This document shows positions 1 through 6,893 of a DNA stretch of 18,856 bases, one piece after another. Below the pieces are notes generated by a model. The model was given only the letters and a program-made list of their open reading frames with translations, searched no databases and was not told where the DNA came from. The DNA comes from an uncultured Amylibacter sp. (GTDB lineage Bacteria; Pseudomonadota; Alphaproteobacteria; Rhodobacterales; Rhodobacteraceae). The stretch covers positions 1 to 18,856 of the forward strand of contig CALDZS010000265.1 of NCBI GenBank assembly GCA_937944065.1, given 5' to 3'. A program made the translations under genes and the position numbers. How positions within the stretch are numbered: the first letter of the stretch is position 1; each line of letters opens with the position of its first letter.

Positions 1-315
1 GACAAAGGGCACGAGGATAAATGCTGTCACACCTGTACCTGAGTGATCAAGTGGTACAATAAATCCTGGCAGTCTAACGATTTGGCCATTCCAATCTTTG
101 CGAACACCATTTGAAATGGGTTGCTGGCTTGATGGGTTTGTTTTTGAATGATCGGTCAGGGAAAACAATTCAGGTGGCAGAGTGGTATCGCCGACTGGTA
201 GTAGATCCGCCCACTCAAGATCAATATATTCGTCGCCAAAGGCCATTTGGGGCGTTAGCAAACTGGCGGTTAAGGCCGTCAGTATCTGACGACGATTCAA
301 CGATGCTATTCCCAT
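1..315 (-). CDS. DUF3299 family exported protein, second tandem copy (3' part outside window)
   Basis: This open frame starts at the ATG at 313-315 and runs out of the left edge after 105 codons. The N-terminus has a twin-arginine-like pattern (NRRQIL, residues 8-13), a hydrophobic stretch and a plausible cleavage site after AFG at residue 27, so export is likely. The mature part matches the neighbouring DUF3299 protein: WADLLPVG near residue 35, then a conserved block RLPGFIVPLD at about 81-90 and FILVPFV at the edge. The Cys/His and poly-Pro motif of the family would lie just beyond the window. The start overlaps the end of the upstream gene by 10 bases, which indicates translational coupling in the same operon. 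The function of DUF3299 is not established; the context suggests a periplasmic role in zinc handling. Family assignment is fairly sure, function is inference. Confidence 0.85.
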   Translation of the reverse strand, partial: MGIASLNRRQILTALTASLLTPQMAFGDEYIDLEWADLLPVGDTTLPPELFSLTDHSKTNPSSQQPISNGVRKDWNGQIVRLPGFIVPLDHSGTGVTAFILVPFV

Positions 316-812
316 CTGTAAACCTCAATATTATTCGCCTTTAAAGCATAACCTGCTTGGGCCACCTCTGTTACTTGTATGTCATGACTGATAGTTCCCG
401 TTACCCATACAGGATCCCAAAGGTTATCTTGGTTCCAAGGTTGACCTGTCTCTACGAAAATCAATTGATTTGGCGGCGGAGGCGGCGTGTGAACACAAGC
501 ACCAACATAGGGCACCAAGACGAAACTGGTCACCCCCAAAGTGGTTTGATCAATGGGAACAATATAACCTGGAATCTTGACAAGTGTTCCATCCAACTCG
601 GGATTAAGCAGAGACGCATTTTTATCAAAAGCTGGAAGCCAAGTATCTTGTTGTTCATTTTTCAAACCTTCACCGATGATCTCACCGTAAGGAACACCAA
701 GAGGGATAAGATCATCCCACGTGATTTCACGTGGTGTTGTGGCAGCGCCCTTTTTTGGCACCACGACAAAGGCAGTTGAAGTTAAAACAAAATGTCTACG
801 CGATATTTTCAT
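306..812 (-). CDS. DUF3299 family protein with Tat-like signal
   Basis: The protein has 168 residues. It begins with SRRHFVL (residues 4-10), close to the twin-arginine consensus SRRxFLK, followed by a hydrophobic segment to about residue 19, so Tat export of a folded protein is likely. The mature region carries the DUF3299 hallmarks: WDDLIPLG (32-39), VKIPGYIVPID (78-88), VLVPYVGACVH (98-108) and the run TPPPPPNQL directly after it. Cys106 and His108 look like a possible metal or redox site. The gene lies 14 bases after the permease stop and overlaps the next DUF3299 gene by 10 bases, so it belongs to the zinc-type ABC operon. In Pseudomonas aeruginosa a comparable cluster (PA4063-PA4066, from memory) pairs a DUF2796 protein and an ABC transporter with a DUF3299 protein and responds to zinc depletion. 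The biochemical function is unknown. Confidence 0.87.
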   Translation of the reverse strand: MKISRRHFVLTSTAFVVVPKKGAATTPREITWDDLIPLGVPYGEIIGEGLKNEQQDTWLPAFDKNASLLNPELDGTLVKIPGYIVPIDQTTLGVTSFVLVPYVGACVHTPPPPPNQLIFVETGQPWNQDNLWDPVWVTGTISHDIQVTEVAQAGYALKANNIEVYRWE

Positions 813-826
813 CTTAATTCCCAGTT

Positions 827-2077
827 TTATATCTTAACCATCATACCATCGGCCAACGACATACGATAGGCTCTTAGCGCAGGTACCACGCTCACAATTG
901 CGCTAGCTGCCACAACACCAATCAAAATCCAAACCTCCCGCATGGCAGGCGGATCAATCGGAAGCCAAAGGCCAAAGCTATTATCTATGATGGGTTGGGC
1001 GATGAATAGACATATGTACAACAAGCCCAGTCCCAATACCGCGCCGATGGCACCGATAAGCGTTGCCTCTAGGATGAGCATTCCAAATATTGTTCGCGGC
1101 CTTGCGCCCATTGCGCGAAATATTGCCATTTCGCGGCGGCGTTCGTTCAAGCTGGAAAATATCGTCGCCATCATTCCAATAAGCGCGGTCACGATAACCA
1201 TCGCAGACACTGCCATCAAAGCAGTCTCTGCGATCCCAACAATCTGCCAAAGTTCTTGCAAAGCAACGCCTGGCAATATCGCAAGAAGCGGCTCTTGCGG
1301 ATATTCATTAATGGCACGTTGTAGGCCAAAAACTTGTAATCGCCCTTTGACCCCAACCAAGGCGGCGGTCACTGCTTTTGGTTGTAAATCCATAGAACGG
1401 ATTGCGTCCGCCGCTGTGGATTGTCCCGGGATTTTTGCACCACTTTTCCAATCGACGTGGATTGCTTCAATCGCCTCTAAGCTAACAATCACCGTGCGAT
1501 CAACGGGCGTTCCCGTTTTTTCAAGTATCGCTGAAACGCGAAATGGCTGATCCTTGTGTTCAGAAAATGATGCTAGACCATGCGCAACAACAATGGGGTC
1601 GCCTATTTTATATCCAAGGGTTGATGCAACGTCTGCGCCTATCACAGTATCAAAAAGATCAGACATGATTGCGCCGTCTTTGACGCTTAAGGATTGGCCA
1701 GAGCGATATTTGTAGCGATCAAAGAATTCTGTCGTTGTGCCCATGACACGGAACTGGCGATGGCTGTCGCCAAGTGATATCGGAACGATCCAATCTACGT
1801 CTTTTCGCGAAGCAATATCTTGATAACTTTCCCATGTTAGGTTGTTAGTAGCATTCCCAATTCTGAAAACGGAATAAAGTAATAATTGTACCGATCCTGA
1901 TCGCGCACCTACAATCAAATCTGTTCCCGAAATCGTATCGGCAAAACTAGCCTTAGCACCCGTTCGCACTTTTTCAACGCCAAGGAACAATCCAACCGAC
2001 AACGCAATGGCAAGGATTGTCATTCCAACCGTTAATGCGCGCGCAACAAGTGAGCCAAATGCAAGGCGAATGATCAT
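827..2077 (-). CDS. ABC transporter permease, FtsX/MacB type
   Basis: The protein has 416 residues with the four-helix layout of the MacB/FtsX (type VII) permeases: one N-terminal membrane helix at about 12-34, a periplasmic domain of roughly 245 residues, and three C-terminal helices at about 282-308, 331-357 and 381-403. The cytoplasmic coupling motif NERRREMAIFRAMGA (311-325) between helices 2 and 3 is typical of the family and contacts the ATPase. The start ATG overlaps the ATPase stop as ATGA (2074-2077), so the two subunits are translationally coupled. Permeases of this type usually drive mechanotransmission or export across the periplasm rather than classical import. In ZrgA-type clusters the system is reported to support zinc acquisition, so how it moves zinc is not obvious from fold alone. 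Family is sure; substrate rests on context. Confidence 0.92.
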   Translation of the reverse strand: MIIRLAFGSLVARALTVGMTILAIALSVGLFLGVEKVRTGAKASFADTISGTDLIVGARSGSVQLLLYSVFRIGNATNNLTWESYQDIASRKDVDWIVPISLGDSHRQFRVMGTTTEFFDRYKYRSGQSLSVKDGAIMSDLFDTVIGADVASTLGYKIGDPIVVAHGLASFSEHKDQPFRVSAILEKTGTPVDRTVIVSLEAIEAIHVDWKSGAKIPGQSTAADAIRSMDLQPKAVTAALVGVKGRLQVFGLQRAINEYPQEPLLAILPGVALQELWQIVGIAETALMAVSAMVIVTALIGMMATIFSSLNERRREMAIFRAMGARPRTIFGMLILEATLIGAIGAVLGLGLLYICLFIAQPIIDNSFGLWLPIDPPAMREVWILIGVVAASAIVSVVPALRAYRMSLADGMMVKI

Positions 2078-2775
2078 GTCTCGCCCCCTTTTGGTGTGAT
2101 AATATCCGCCATATGAACCACACGGTCAAATTGGTCCGCCAAACGCGCATCATGGCTTACCATCAATAGGCTGGTGCCATTGGCGCGCGATTGGTTGAAT
2201 AACAGTTCCAAGAAAACAGATTGTGTTGCGGCATCTAGGGCCGATGTAGGTTCATCTGCTATGATTAAAGGTGGCGTACCGATAAGTGCCCGTGCCGCGG
2301 CCACACGTTGTTGCTGGCCGACGCTTAGCCGGCTTGCCTTCTCATCTAAAATATCATTAGGCAGCCCAAGGTCATTGCACAATTGCTTTGCCTGATCTTT
2401 TAGATTCAGAACCCGATCCCTGCGCTTGGGCGCAAATCGCAGGGGTAACAGGATGTTGTCTATGACACTGGCAAACGGTAACAAATTGAACTGTTGAAAG
2501 ATAAGACCGATGTGCTCTGCCCGAAACTGGTCGCGTTTTGCCGAAGACAGTTTGGCCATATCTTCACCTGCAACACTCACCGTTCCAGACTGCGGCGTAA
2601 TCGTGCCGCATATCAAAGAAAGAAGCGTGGATTTACCAGATCCACTTTCTCCCAACAATAAAACTGTTTCACCTGTATCCAAATTGAACTCAGAAACCGA
2701 CATGCTAAACGATGCGCGTCCCGGCCAGCGGTAATGCACATCGGATAAATTCAATATAGGCGCTACAGTGGACAA
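2074..2775 (-). CDS. ABC transporter ATP-binding protein (LolD/MacB-like)
   Basis: The protein has 233 residues with all ABC ATPase motifs in order: Walker A GESGSGKST (42-50), Q-loop FQQFNLLP (93-100), signature LSVGQQQR (150-157), Walker B LIIADEPTS (170-178) with the catalytic Glu, and the switch His208. The short single domain and the QQFNLLP pattern match the LolD/MacB ATPases that pair with FtsX-like permeases, which fits its partner gene at 2077. The start is a TTG at 2773-2775: the stop codon of the preceding gene (2788-2790) lies in the same frame four codons upstream, and no ATG or GTG occurs between, so TTG is the first possible start. A start further in would remove the first beta strand. 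No strong ribosome-binding site is visible, suggesting coupling to the upstream gene. Confidence 0.92.
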   Translation of the reverse strand: MSTVAPILNLSDVHYRWPGRASFSMSVSEFNLDTGETVLLLGESGSGKSTLLSLICGTITPQSGTVSVAGEDMAKLSSAKRDQFRAEHIGLIFQQFNLLPFASVIDNILLPLRFAPKRRDRVLNLKDQAKQLCNDLGLPNDILDEKASRLSVGQQQRVAAARALIGTPPLIIADEPTSALDAATQSVFLELLFNQSRANGTSLLMVSHDARLADQFDRVVHMADIITPKGGET

Positions 2776-2787
2776 TCGAACAGCTTT

Positions 2788-3345
2788 CTAGAACAGTCCG
2801 CTTAAATTAACAGACGGCGCATCACGCTCAACCTCAAATGCAGTCGCCCCTTTTTCTGATATAACTTGCAACTCTAGCTCAATTGCATTTGGAAATGTGC
2901 CGAAATAGGGAAACGTAATTTCTGTCAGAGTTACAGCGTTGAGTTCCGCACATTCAAAAAGATATTCCGCATGGAACTCTGTGTGGCTTTCTTCTTCGCC
3001 TACCTCTTTATGCCCTTCACCGTGCTCATCGTCGCCTTCTAATTCTGCCGTCGCCTCGAGTACTGTACACCCCGCGCCAACTGGCAGGCCGACCAAATCA
3101 AGTGGCTTTGCGAGTTTTGCAATAGCTGCATCAATTTTTTCAAGATCTGCCTCGCTCTTGGGCGCATACTCAAAACCAACAATATCGGCACCTGGAGCAT
3201 GCAACTCCATTGAAATCTTTGTTCCCTCAAACGCGATATCAAGTTGGCCAACACCATGTTCATGAGATTTCGCTTGGCGCACATCTTCGGCGAATGATGG
3301 GGCGGCGATTACGGCCACAACAGTTAAGAGTGATAGGATTTTCAT
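2788..3345 (-). CDS. zrgA: ZrgA-like (DUF2796) periplasmic zinc-uptake protein
   Basis: The protein has 185 residues with a Sec signal peptide (hydrophobic core 4-15, cleavage likely after SFA at 19). Mature sequence begins near the DUF2796 hallmark HEHGVGQLDIAFEG (28-41), followed by MELHAPG (46-52) and GFEYAPKS (57-64). A metal-binding-looking loop rich in His, Asp and Glu spans about 104-128, with His108, 112, 121 and 125, next to CE at 132-133. DUF2796 includes Vibrio ZrgA and Pseudomonas PA4063, which are zinc-starvation-induced periplasmic zinc-binding proteins. It is first in the five-gene operon, with an AAGGA ribosome-binding site just upstream and a Zur-like operator at 3392-3414. 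The expected role is to bind Zn(II) in the periplasm for or with the ABC system; that part is inferred from family and context. Confidence 0.88.
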   Translation of the reverse strand: MKILSLLTVVAVIAAPSFAEDVRQAKSHEHGVGQLDIAFEGTKISMELHAPGADIVGFEYAPKSEADLEKIDAAIAKLAKPLDLVGLPVGAGCTVLEATAELEGDDEHGEGHKEVGEEESHTEFHAEYLFECAELNAVTLTEITFPYFGTFPNAIELELQVISEKGATAFEVERDAPSVNLSGLF

Positions 3346-3391
3346 GTTTTTATTCCTTATTAAGCATCTATTCGATTCTCATATCTCTCAA

Positions 3392-3414
3392 TAGATGTTA
3401 CTTTATAACATTAC
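3392..3414 (-). promoter_or_regulatory. Zur-box-like operator of the zinc operon
   Basis: A perfect inverted repeat ATGTTA-N5-TAACAT occupies 3395-3411. Over 23 positions the site agrees with the enteric Zur consensus (GAAATGTTATA-N-TATAACATTTC, from memory) at 17 of 22 defined bases. It lies about 50 bases before the zrgA start and covers the spacer and the -10 of the promoter candidate, the position expected for a zinc-dependent repressor. Binding by Zur is inferred; no zur gene lies in the window. Confidence 0.75.
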
Positions 3415-3423
3415 ATTCCTCAA
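3395..3423 (-). promoter_or_regulatory. Promoter candidate of the zinc operon
   Basis: On the minus strand a -35 TTGAGG (3418-3423) is followed after exactly 17 bases by a -10 TAACAT (3395-3400, four of six consensus bases). Transcription would start near 3388, giving a leader of about 43 bases with AAGGA before the zrgA start codon. The -10 is one arm of the Zur-like palindrome, so repressor and polymerase binding would exclude each other. Confidence 0.5.
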
Positions 3424-3518
3424 CGTTTAAATTGATTTCTATTTCACAGTAAATCCAAAAGCCGTATTTGAGCACTCTGCTATCATTCACTGCATTCCTT
3501 GTTTCGAAATTTTAGCAA

Positions 3519-3595
3519 TGGTGACCCTGGGTGGATTCGAACCACCAACCTGCCCCTTAGGAGGGGGCTGCTCTATCCAGTTGAGCCACAGGGCC
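3519..3595 (-). tRNA. tRNA-Arg (anticodon CCT)
   Basis: Read on the minus strand this is a complete cloverleaf with an encoded 3' CCA (3519-3521). The acceptor stem pairs GGCCCTG with CAGGGTC (one G-U pair), the anticodon stem is GCCCC/GGGGC around loop CTCCTAA with anticodon CCT, and the T arm is GGTGG-TTCGAAT-CCACC. It decodes AGG arginine codons. It stands alone between the zinc operon and the phosphotransferase gene. No duplicated tRNA 3' end that would mark an integrated element was seen. Confidence 0.96.
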
Positions 3596-3675
3596 ATTTC
3601 GCTTTAAAGCCATAACCGGAGCACCAATGCAAGCGGTGGCTTGCGGATTTCAAATGCTTCGCGTACCTCCGAATT

Positions 3676-4530
3676 ATGATGCCACTAAAAAAAGAATTGC
3701 TCCGCCAAAAGTTGATAGACGCCAAAGCGCGCTGGCAACCGATGACAGGTGGACATTCCAATGATGTTTGGCGGGTTGGTGATCGTGTCGTAAAGCTCTA
3801 CCGAAAAAACGGCGACAACCCAATCTTTAGAAATAGCGGCAAAGACGAAGCTAACGCGCTTCGGGTTCTTTCAGGTGCTAACATCGCACCGAACTATTAC
3901 GGCATGGCCAAAAGTGGCGAAGGCCTAGCAGTCGTTTACGCTTATCTCGATGGCGATCACAAGGTCGACCCAATAGAGGTGGCTGAGCTTTTGCAACGTG
4001 TTTGGGCGCAAAAACCACCGCGCCAATTTCGCCTGTCTAGTCTTACACCGTTAGATATTCTGCGTGAGGGCGAAAACTGCAACGATCAACTAAGATGGAC
4101 TGAACGCGTAAGTTTCGAACACTACGATTACACGCTGCCAGAATTGCCCGTTCCAGAGCCTGTATTCTTGCATGGTGATCCAGTGATTGGCAACATTTTG
4201 GCAACCAAAGATGGCCTGCGGTTAATTGATTGGCAATGCCCTAGCTTTGGCGACCCAACCCGCGATGTCGCGATCTATCTGTCTCCTGCAATGCAATATT
4301 TATATGGCAGTGACGGTATTGATGAACGCGTATTCCTCGCGGCCCTACCCACACATATCGCAGATCGTTACGTCGCGATGCGTGCATTGTATTTGTGGTG
4401 GATGGAGCGCTATTGCACTTGGCGGTATTGGCAAGGCGTTGACGCGCAAGACAAGCAATTGTCTGACAAATATCAGCAAGCTGCCAAGATAGAGGCTGAC
4501 GCGCTTAGATCAACCACCAAATTACACTAG
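3676..4530 (+). CDS. APH/choline-kinase-like phosphotransferase
   Basis: The protein has 284 residues with the aminoglycoside-phosphotransferase fold. N-terminal lobe: GGHSNDVWRVGDRVVKLYRK with the ATP-contacting Lys40, then Glu58. Catalytic loop: HGDPVIGN (166-173) with catalytic Asp168 and Asn173. Metal-binding motif: IDWQCPSFGDPTRD with Asp185. The C-terminus is rich in Trp and Tyr (WWMERYCTWRYWQG, 241-254), which may form the substrate pocket. The substrate cannot be read from sequence; choline, a sugar or another small alcohol are all possible, and an antibiotic-resistance role is not implied. Two ATG codons in a row (3676 and 3679) are equally possible starts, and no good ribosome-binding site precedes them. 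The end overlaps the convergent ubiB gene by 26 bases. Confidence 0.85.
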   Translation: MMPLKKELLRQKLIDAKARWQPMTGGHSNDVWRVGDRVVKLYRKNGDNPIFRNSGKDEANALRVLSGANIAPNYYGMAKSGEGLAVVYAYLDGDHKVDPIEVAELLQRVWAQKPPRQFRLSSLTPLDILREGENCNDQLRWTERVSFEHYDYTLPELPVPEPVFLHGDPVIGNILATKDGLRLIDWQCPSFGDPTRDVAIYLSPAMQYLYGSDGIDERVFLAALPTHIADRYVAMRALYLWWMERYCTWRYWQGVDAQDKQLSDKYQQAAKIEADALRSTTKLH

Positions 4531-6025
4531 CTGCCAGTGCGCCAACCCCGCCTGCCAGCAAGATTGACCAACTGCCATTGTTGGGTGGTGGCGCGCCAGT
4601 ATTGCTTGCGTTTGTCAGCACGTTTTCCATCAACACTGGCAGCTTAGGACCAAACCGAGATAGAACCCTAGCGGCCTTTACCATGTCTTTGACCATTGCA
4701 CGTGGGCCAAGGTTTTCGGCAATATATTTTTCGACTACAGGGCGCGCTGCGTGCCAAATATTTAGATCCGGGTCAAGCGAGCGAGAGACCCCTTCGACGA
4801 CGACCATTGTGCGCTGTAAGAGGATCAATTCGGTGCGGGTTTCCATGCCGAACCTTTCAGTAACATCGAATAAATGTGACAAAAGTTTTGCCATCGAAAT
4901 TGTATCCGCTCCATGGCCGAAAATTGGCTCGCCAACAGACCGAAGTGCTTGGGCAAAGCTGTCCACATCTTGATCCGCAGGTACATAGCCTGCTTCAAAA
5001 TGCACCTCGGCTACGCGTCTATAATCTTTGCGCATGAACCCCATTAGAATTTCGGCATAGACACGACGGGTGTATTCATCGATCCGCCCCATGATACCAA
5101 AATCGAGGGCGATTAAGTCACCAGAGGACGACATCTGCAGATTGCCCTGATGCATGTCCGCGTGGAAGAACCCGTCACGCAACGCGTGGCGCAGGAAATA
5201 TTGCAGAATACCTGCCGCGAACTTCGGCATATCGACGCCCGATGCGTGCATCGCTTCAATGTCACCGATGTTAATTCCATCCGCCCAGTCCAAGGTCATA
5301 ACCTGACGGTCCGAATAATCCCAATGCACCGCTGGAACCACAAACCCATCGTCCTGCAAGGTGTTTGCGTAGAACTCTGCCGCCGCTGATGCTTCGCTGC
5401 GTAGATCCAATTCTCCACGCACGACTTCGTCGAAATGGCTTATGACTGCCTTGGGCTTTAGACGTCGCGAGGATGGGGACAATAATTCGACCATCGAGGC
5501 GCCAAAATAAAATGCATCGATGTCTTTACGAAAAGCGCGCTCTATTCCTGGGCGCAGAATTTTCACCGCAACCTCTTGTCCCGTCTTGGCCAACGTTGCC
5601 CTATGCACTTGGGCCATGGATGCGGCCGCTACAGGTTCGCTGAACGCTGAGAACAGCGTTGCGATATCTTGTCCAAGCGCCTTTTGAACAACCTCTACCG
5701 CGACAGATTGATCAAAGGGTGGCAAGCGATCCTGCAGCACTCTCAGTTCATTCGCCAGATCAGTACCGACCACATCTGGACGCGTAGACATTAGTTGCCC
5801 GAACTTGATGTAGGCGGGTCCCAGTGCAGTGAGTGCGCGCAACATCGGTGGCAGTGACGGGTCGCCCTTTAGGCCAAGCCATTTGAACGGCCAACCCAAC
5901 ACCCGTGCAGTTACACGAACCGCTGGGGGCAGGTCCAATTTGTCCAAGACCAGTCGCATCGCGCCAGTACGTTCAAACGTAGCACCTGTGCGGATCAACC
6001 GCCAAATATTGTGGGGTCCGCGCAT
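4505..6025 (-). CDS. ubiB: UbiB family atypical kinase/ATPase, ubiquinone biosynthesis
   Basis: The protein has 506 residues, typical of UbiB. It shows the family's atypical protein-kinase-like core: the KxGQ motif AYIKFGQLMSTRPD (71-84, with Lys74 and Gln77), the Ala-rich nucleotide loop AAASMAQVH (133-141), VAVKILRPG with Lys155, the catalytic DGFFHADMHQGN (284-295), and LDFG (307-310). A C-terminal hydrophobic segment at about 484-505 ending in WWLI anchors it in the inner membrane. UbiB is an ATPase needed for the ubiquinone hydroxylation/methylation complex, probably helping to extract lipid intermediates from the membrane. It starts three bases after the ubiE stop, so the two form an operon. 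Confidence 0.96.
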   Translation of the reverse strand: MRGPHNIWRLIRTGATFERTGAMRLVLDKLDLPPAVRVTARVLGWPFKWLGLKGDPSLPPMLRALTALGPAYIKFGQLMSTRPDVVGTDLANELRVLQDRLPPFDQSVAVEVVQKALGQDIATLFSAFSEPVAAASMAQVHRATLAKTGQEVAVKILRPGIERAFRKDIDAFYFGASMVELLSPSSRRLKPKAVISHFDEVVRGELDLRSEASAAAEFYANTLQDDGFVVPAVHWDYSDRQVMTLDWADGINIGDIEAMHASGVDMPKFAAGILQYFLRHALRDGFFHADMHQGNLQMSSSGDLIALDFGIMGRIDEYTRRVYAEILMGFMRKDYRRVAEVHFEAGYVPADQDVDSFAQALRSVGEPIFGHGADTISMAKLLSHLFDVTERFGMETRTELILLQRTMVVVEGVSRSLDPDLNIWHAARPVVEKYIAENLGPRAMVKDMVKAARVLSRFGPKLPVLMENVLTNASNTGAPPPNNGSWSILLAGGVGALAASVIWWLI

Positions 6026-6028
6026 GGT

Positions 6029-6778
6029 TTAAATTTTCCAACCCGAATGCAAACAGGCAATGCCCAAAGACATGTTGCGGTATTTGGCGTTCTCAAATCC
6101 TGCTTCCTTCACCATGCCAAGGAACGTCTCTTGATCAGGGAATTTCCGAATGCTTTCGACCAGATAACGATAGCTGTCCGCGTCATTGGCGATCACCTTA
6201 CCCATTGGCGGTATCACGTTGAATGAATACTGATCATAGGCCCATTGCATGGCCGGGTTTGGGATTTGACTGAATTCCAAAACCATCAAGCGACCGCCAG
6301 GCTTTAGAACACGGTAAGCCTCGTTCAACGCCACTTGTGGGCGGGTTACATTTCGAATGCCAAAACTGATTGTATATACATCGAATGCGTTGTCTTTGAA
6401 TGGCAGCGCCATCGCATCACCGCAAATCCAATCAAGGCTGTCGGCCATATCATCCGCCTCTGCCCGCGTGCGCCCTGCATCAAGCATGCCTTGCGTCATG
6501 TCGAACACAGTCGCATGAGCAGAGGGCGCGCGTTTTAAAAACCGAAACGCGATGTCGCCTGTACCACCAGCCACGTCCAACAGTTTTTGCCCAGCGCGCG
6601 GCGCCAACCAATCCATCATCGCGTTTTTCCAAACGCGGTGGATTCCCATCGACATGACATCATTCATAATGTCGTATTTAGAAGCCACGTCGGAAAACAG
6701 GCTTTCAACCATGCCCGCCTTGGCATCCTCATCAACGGTTTTAAATCCGAAATGGGTGGTTTTTGAAGGTTGGGGCAT
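6029..6778 (-). CDS. ubiE: UbiE, ubiquinone/menaquinone C-methyltransferase
   Basis: The protein has 249 residues from the ATG at 6776-6778. It is a class I SAM-dependent methyltransferase that C-methylates the benzoquinol ring in ubiquinone synthesis. UbiE signatures are clear: THFGFKTV near the N-terminus, the stretch from VASKYDIMNDVMS to GIHRVWK (31-50), SAM motif I LLDVAGGTGD (66-75), and later ISFGIRNV and VLKPGGRLMVLEFS. The frame extends to a GTG at 6805, but the ATG is preceded by AGGT at a normal distance and matches the usual UbiE start, so I use it. It is the first gene of the ubiE-ubiB operon and is divergent from mutM. A TATATA stretch at about 6809-6814 may be part of its promoter, although no good -35 accompanies it. 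Confidence 0.95.
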   Translation of the reverse strand: MPQPSKTTHFGFKTVDEDAKAGMVESLFSDVASKYDIMNDVMSMGIHRVWKNAMMDWLAPRAGQKLLDVAGGTGDIAFRFLKRAPSAHATVFDMTQGMLDAGRTRAEADDMADSLDWICGDAMALPFKDNAFDVYTISFGIRNVTRPQVALNEAYRVLKPGGRLMVLEFSQIPNPAMQWAYDQYSFNVIPPMGKVIANDADSYRYLVESIRKFPDQETFLGMVKEAGFENAKYRNMSLGIACLHSGWKI

Positions 6779-6893
6779 TGGTTTACCTGTCGAAGCAATT
6801 TCCACTTCTATATAGAGTGTTCTGAAGGACGCGCAAATGCGTCAGATTTGCAGGGTGTCGATCAGGCACTATTTTACAACGAAGGTGAATAGG

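Noticed and set aside
942..1550. A 202-codon open frame on the plus strand inside the permease gene
   Set aside because: It is antisense to a well-supported permease with clear motifs, has no family resemblance and no ribosome-binding site.
3519..3595. tRNA-Arg as an integration site of a mobile element
   Set aside because: No integrase, no repeated tRNA 3' end and no change of gene style around it in this window.
6779..6805. GTG start for ubiE at 6805
   Set aside because: The ATG at 6778 has a better ribosome-binding site and fits the family start.
6837..6893. Upstream ATG for mutM at 6837
   Set aside because: MutM needs Pro right after the initiator Met as the catalytic nucleophile, so the start must be 6894.
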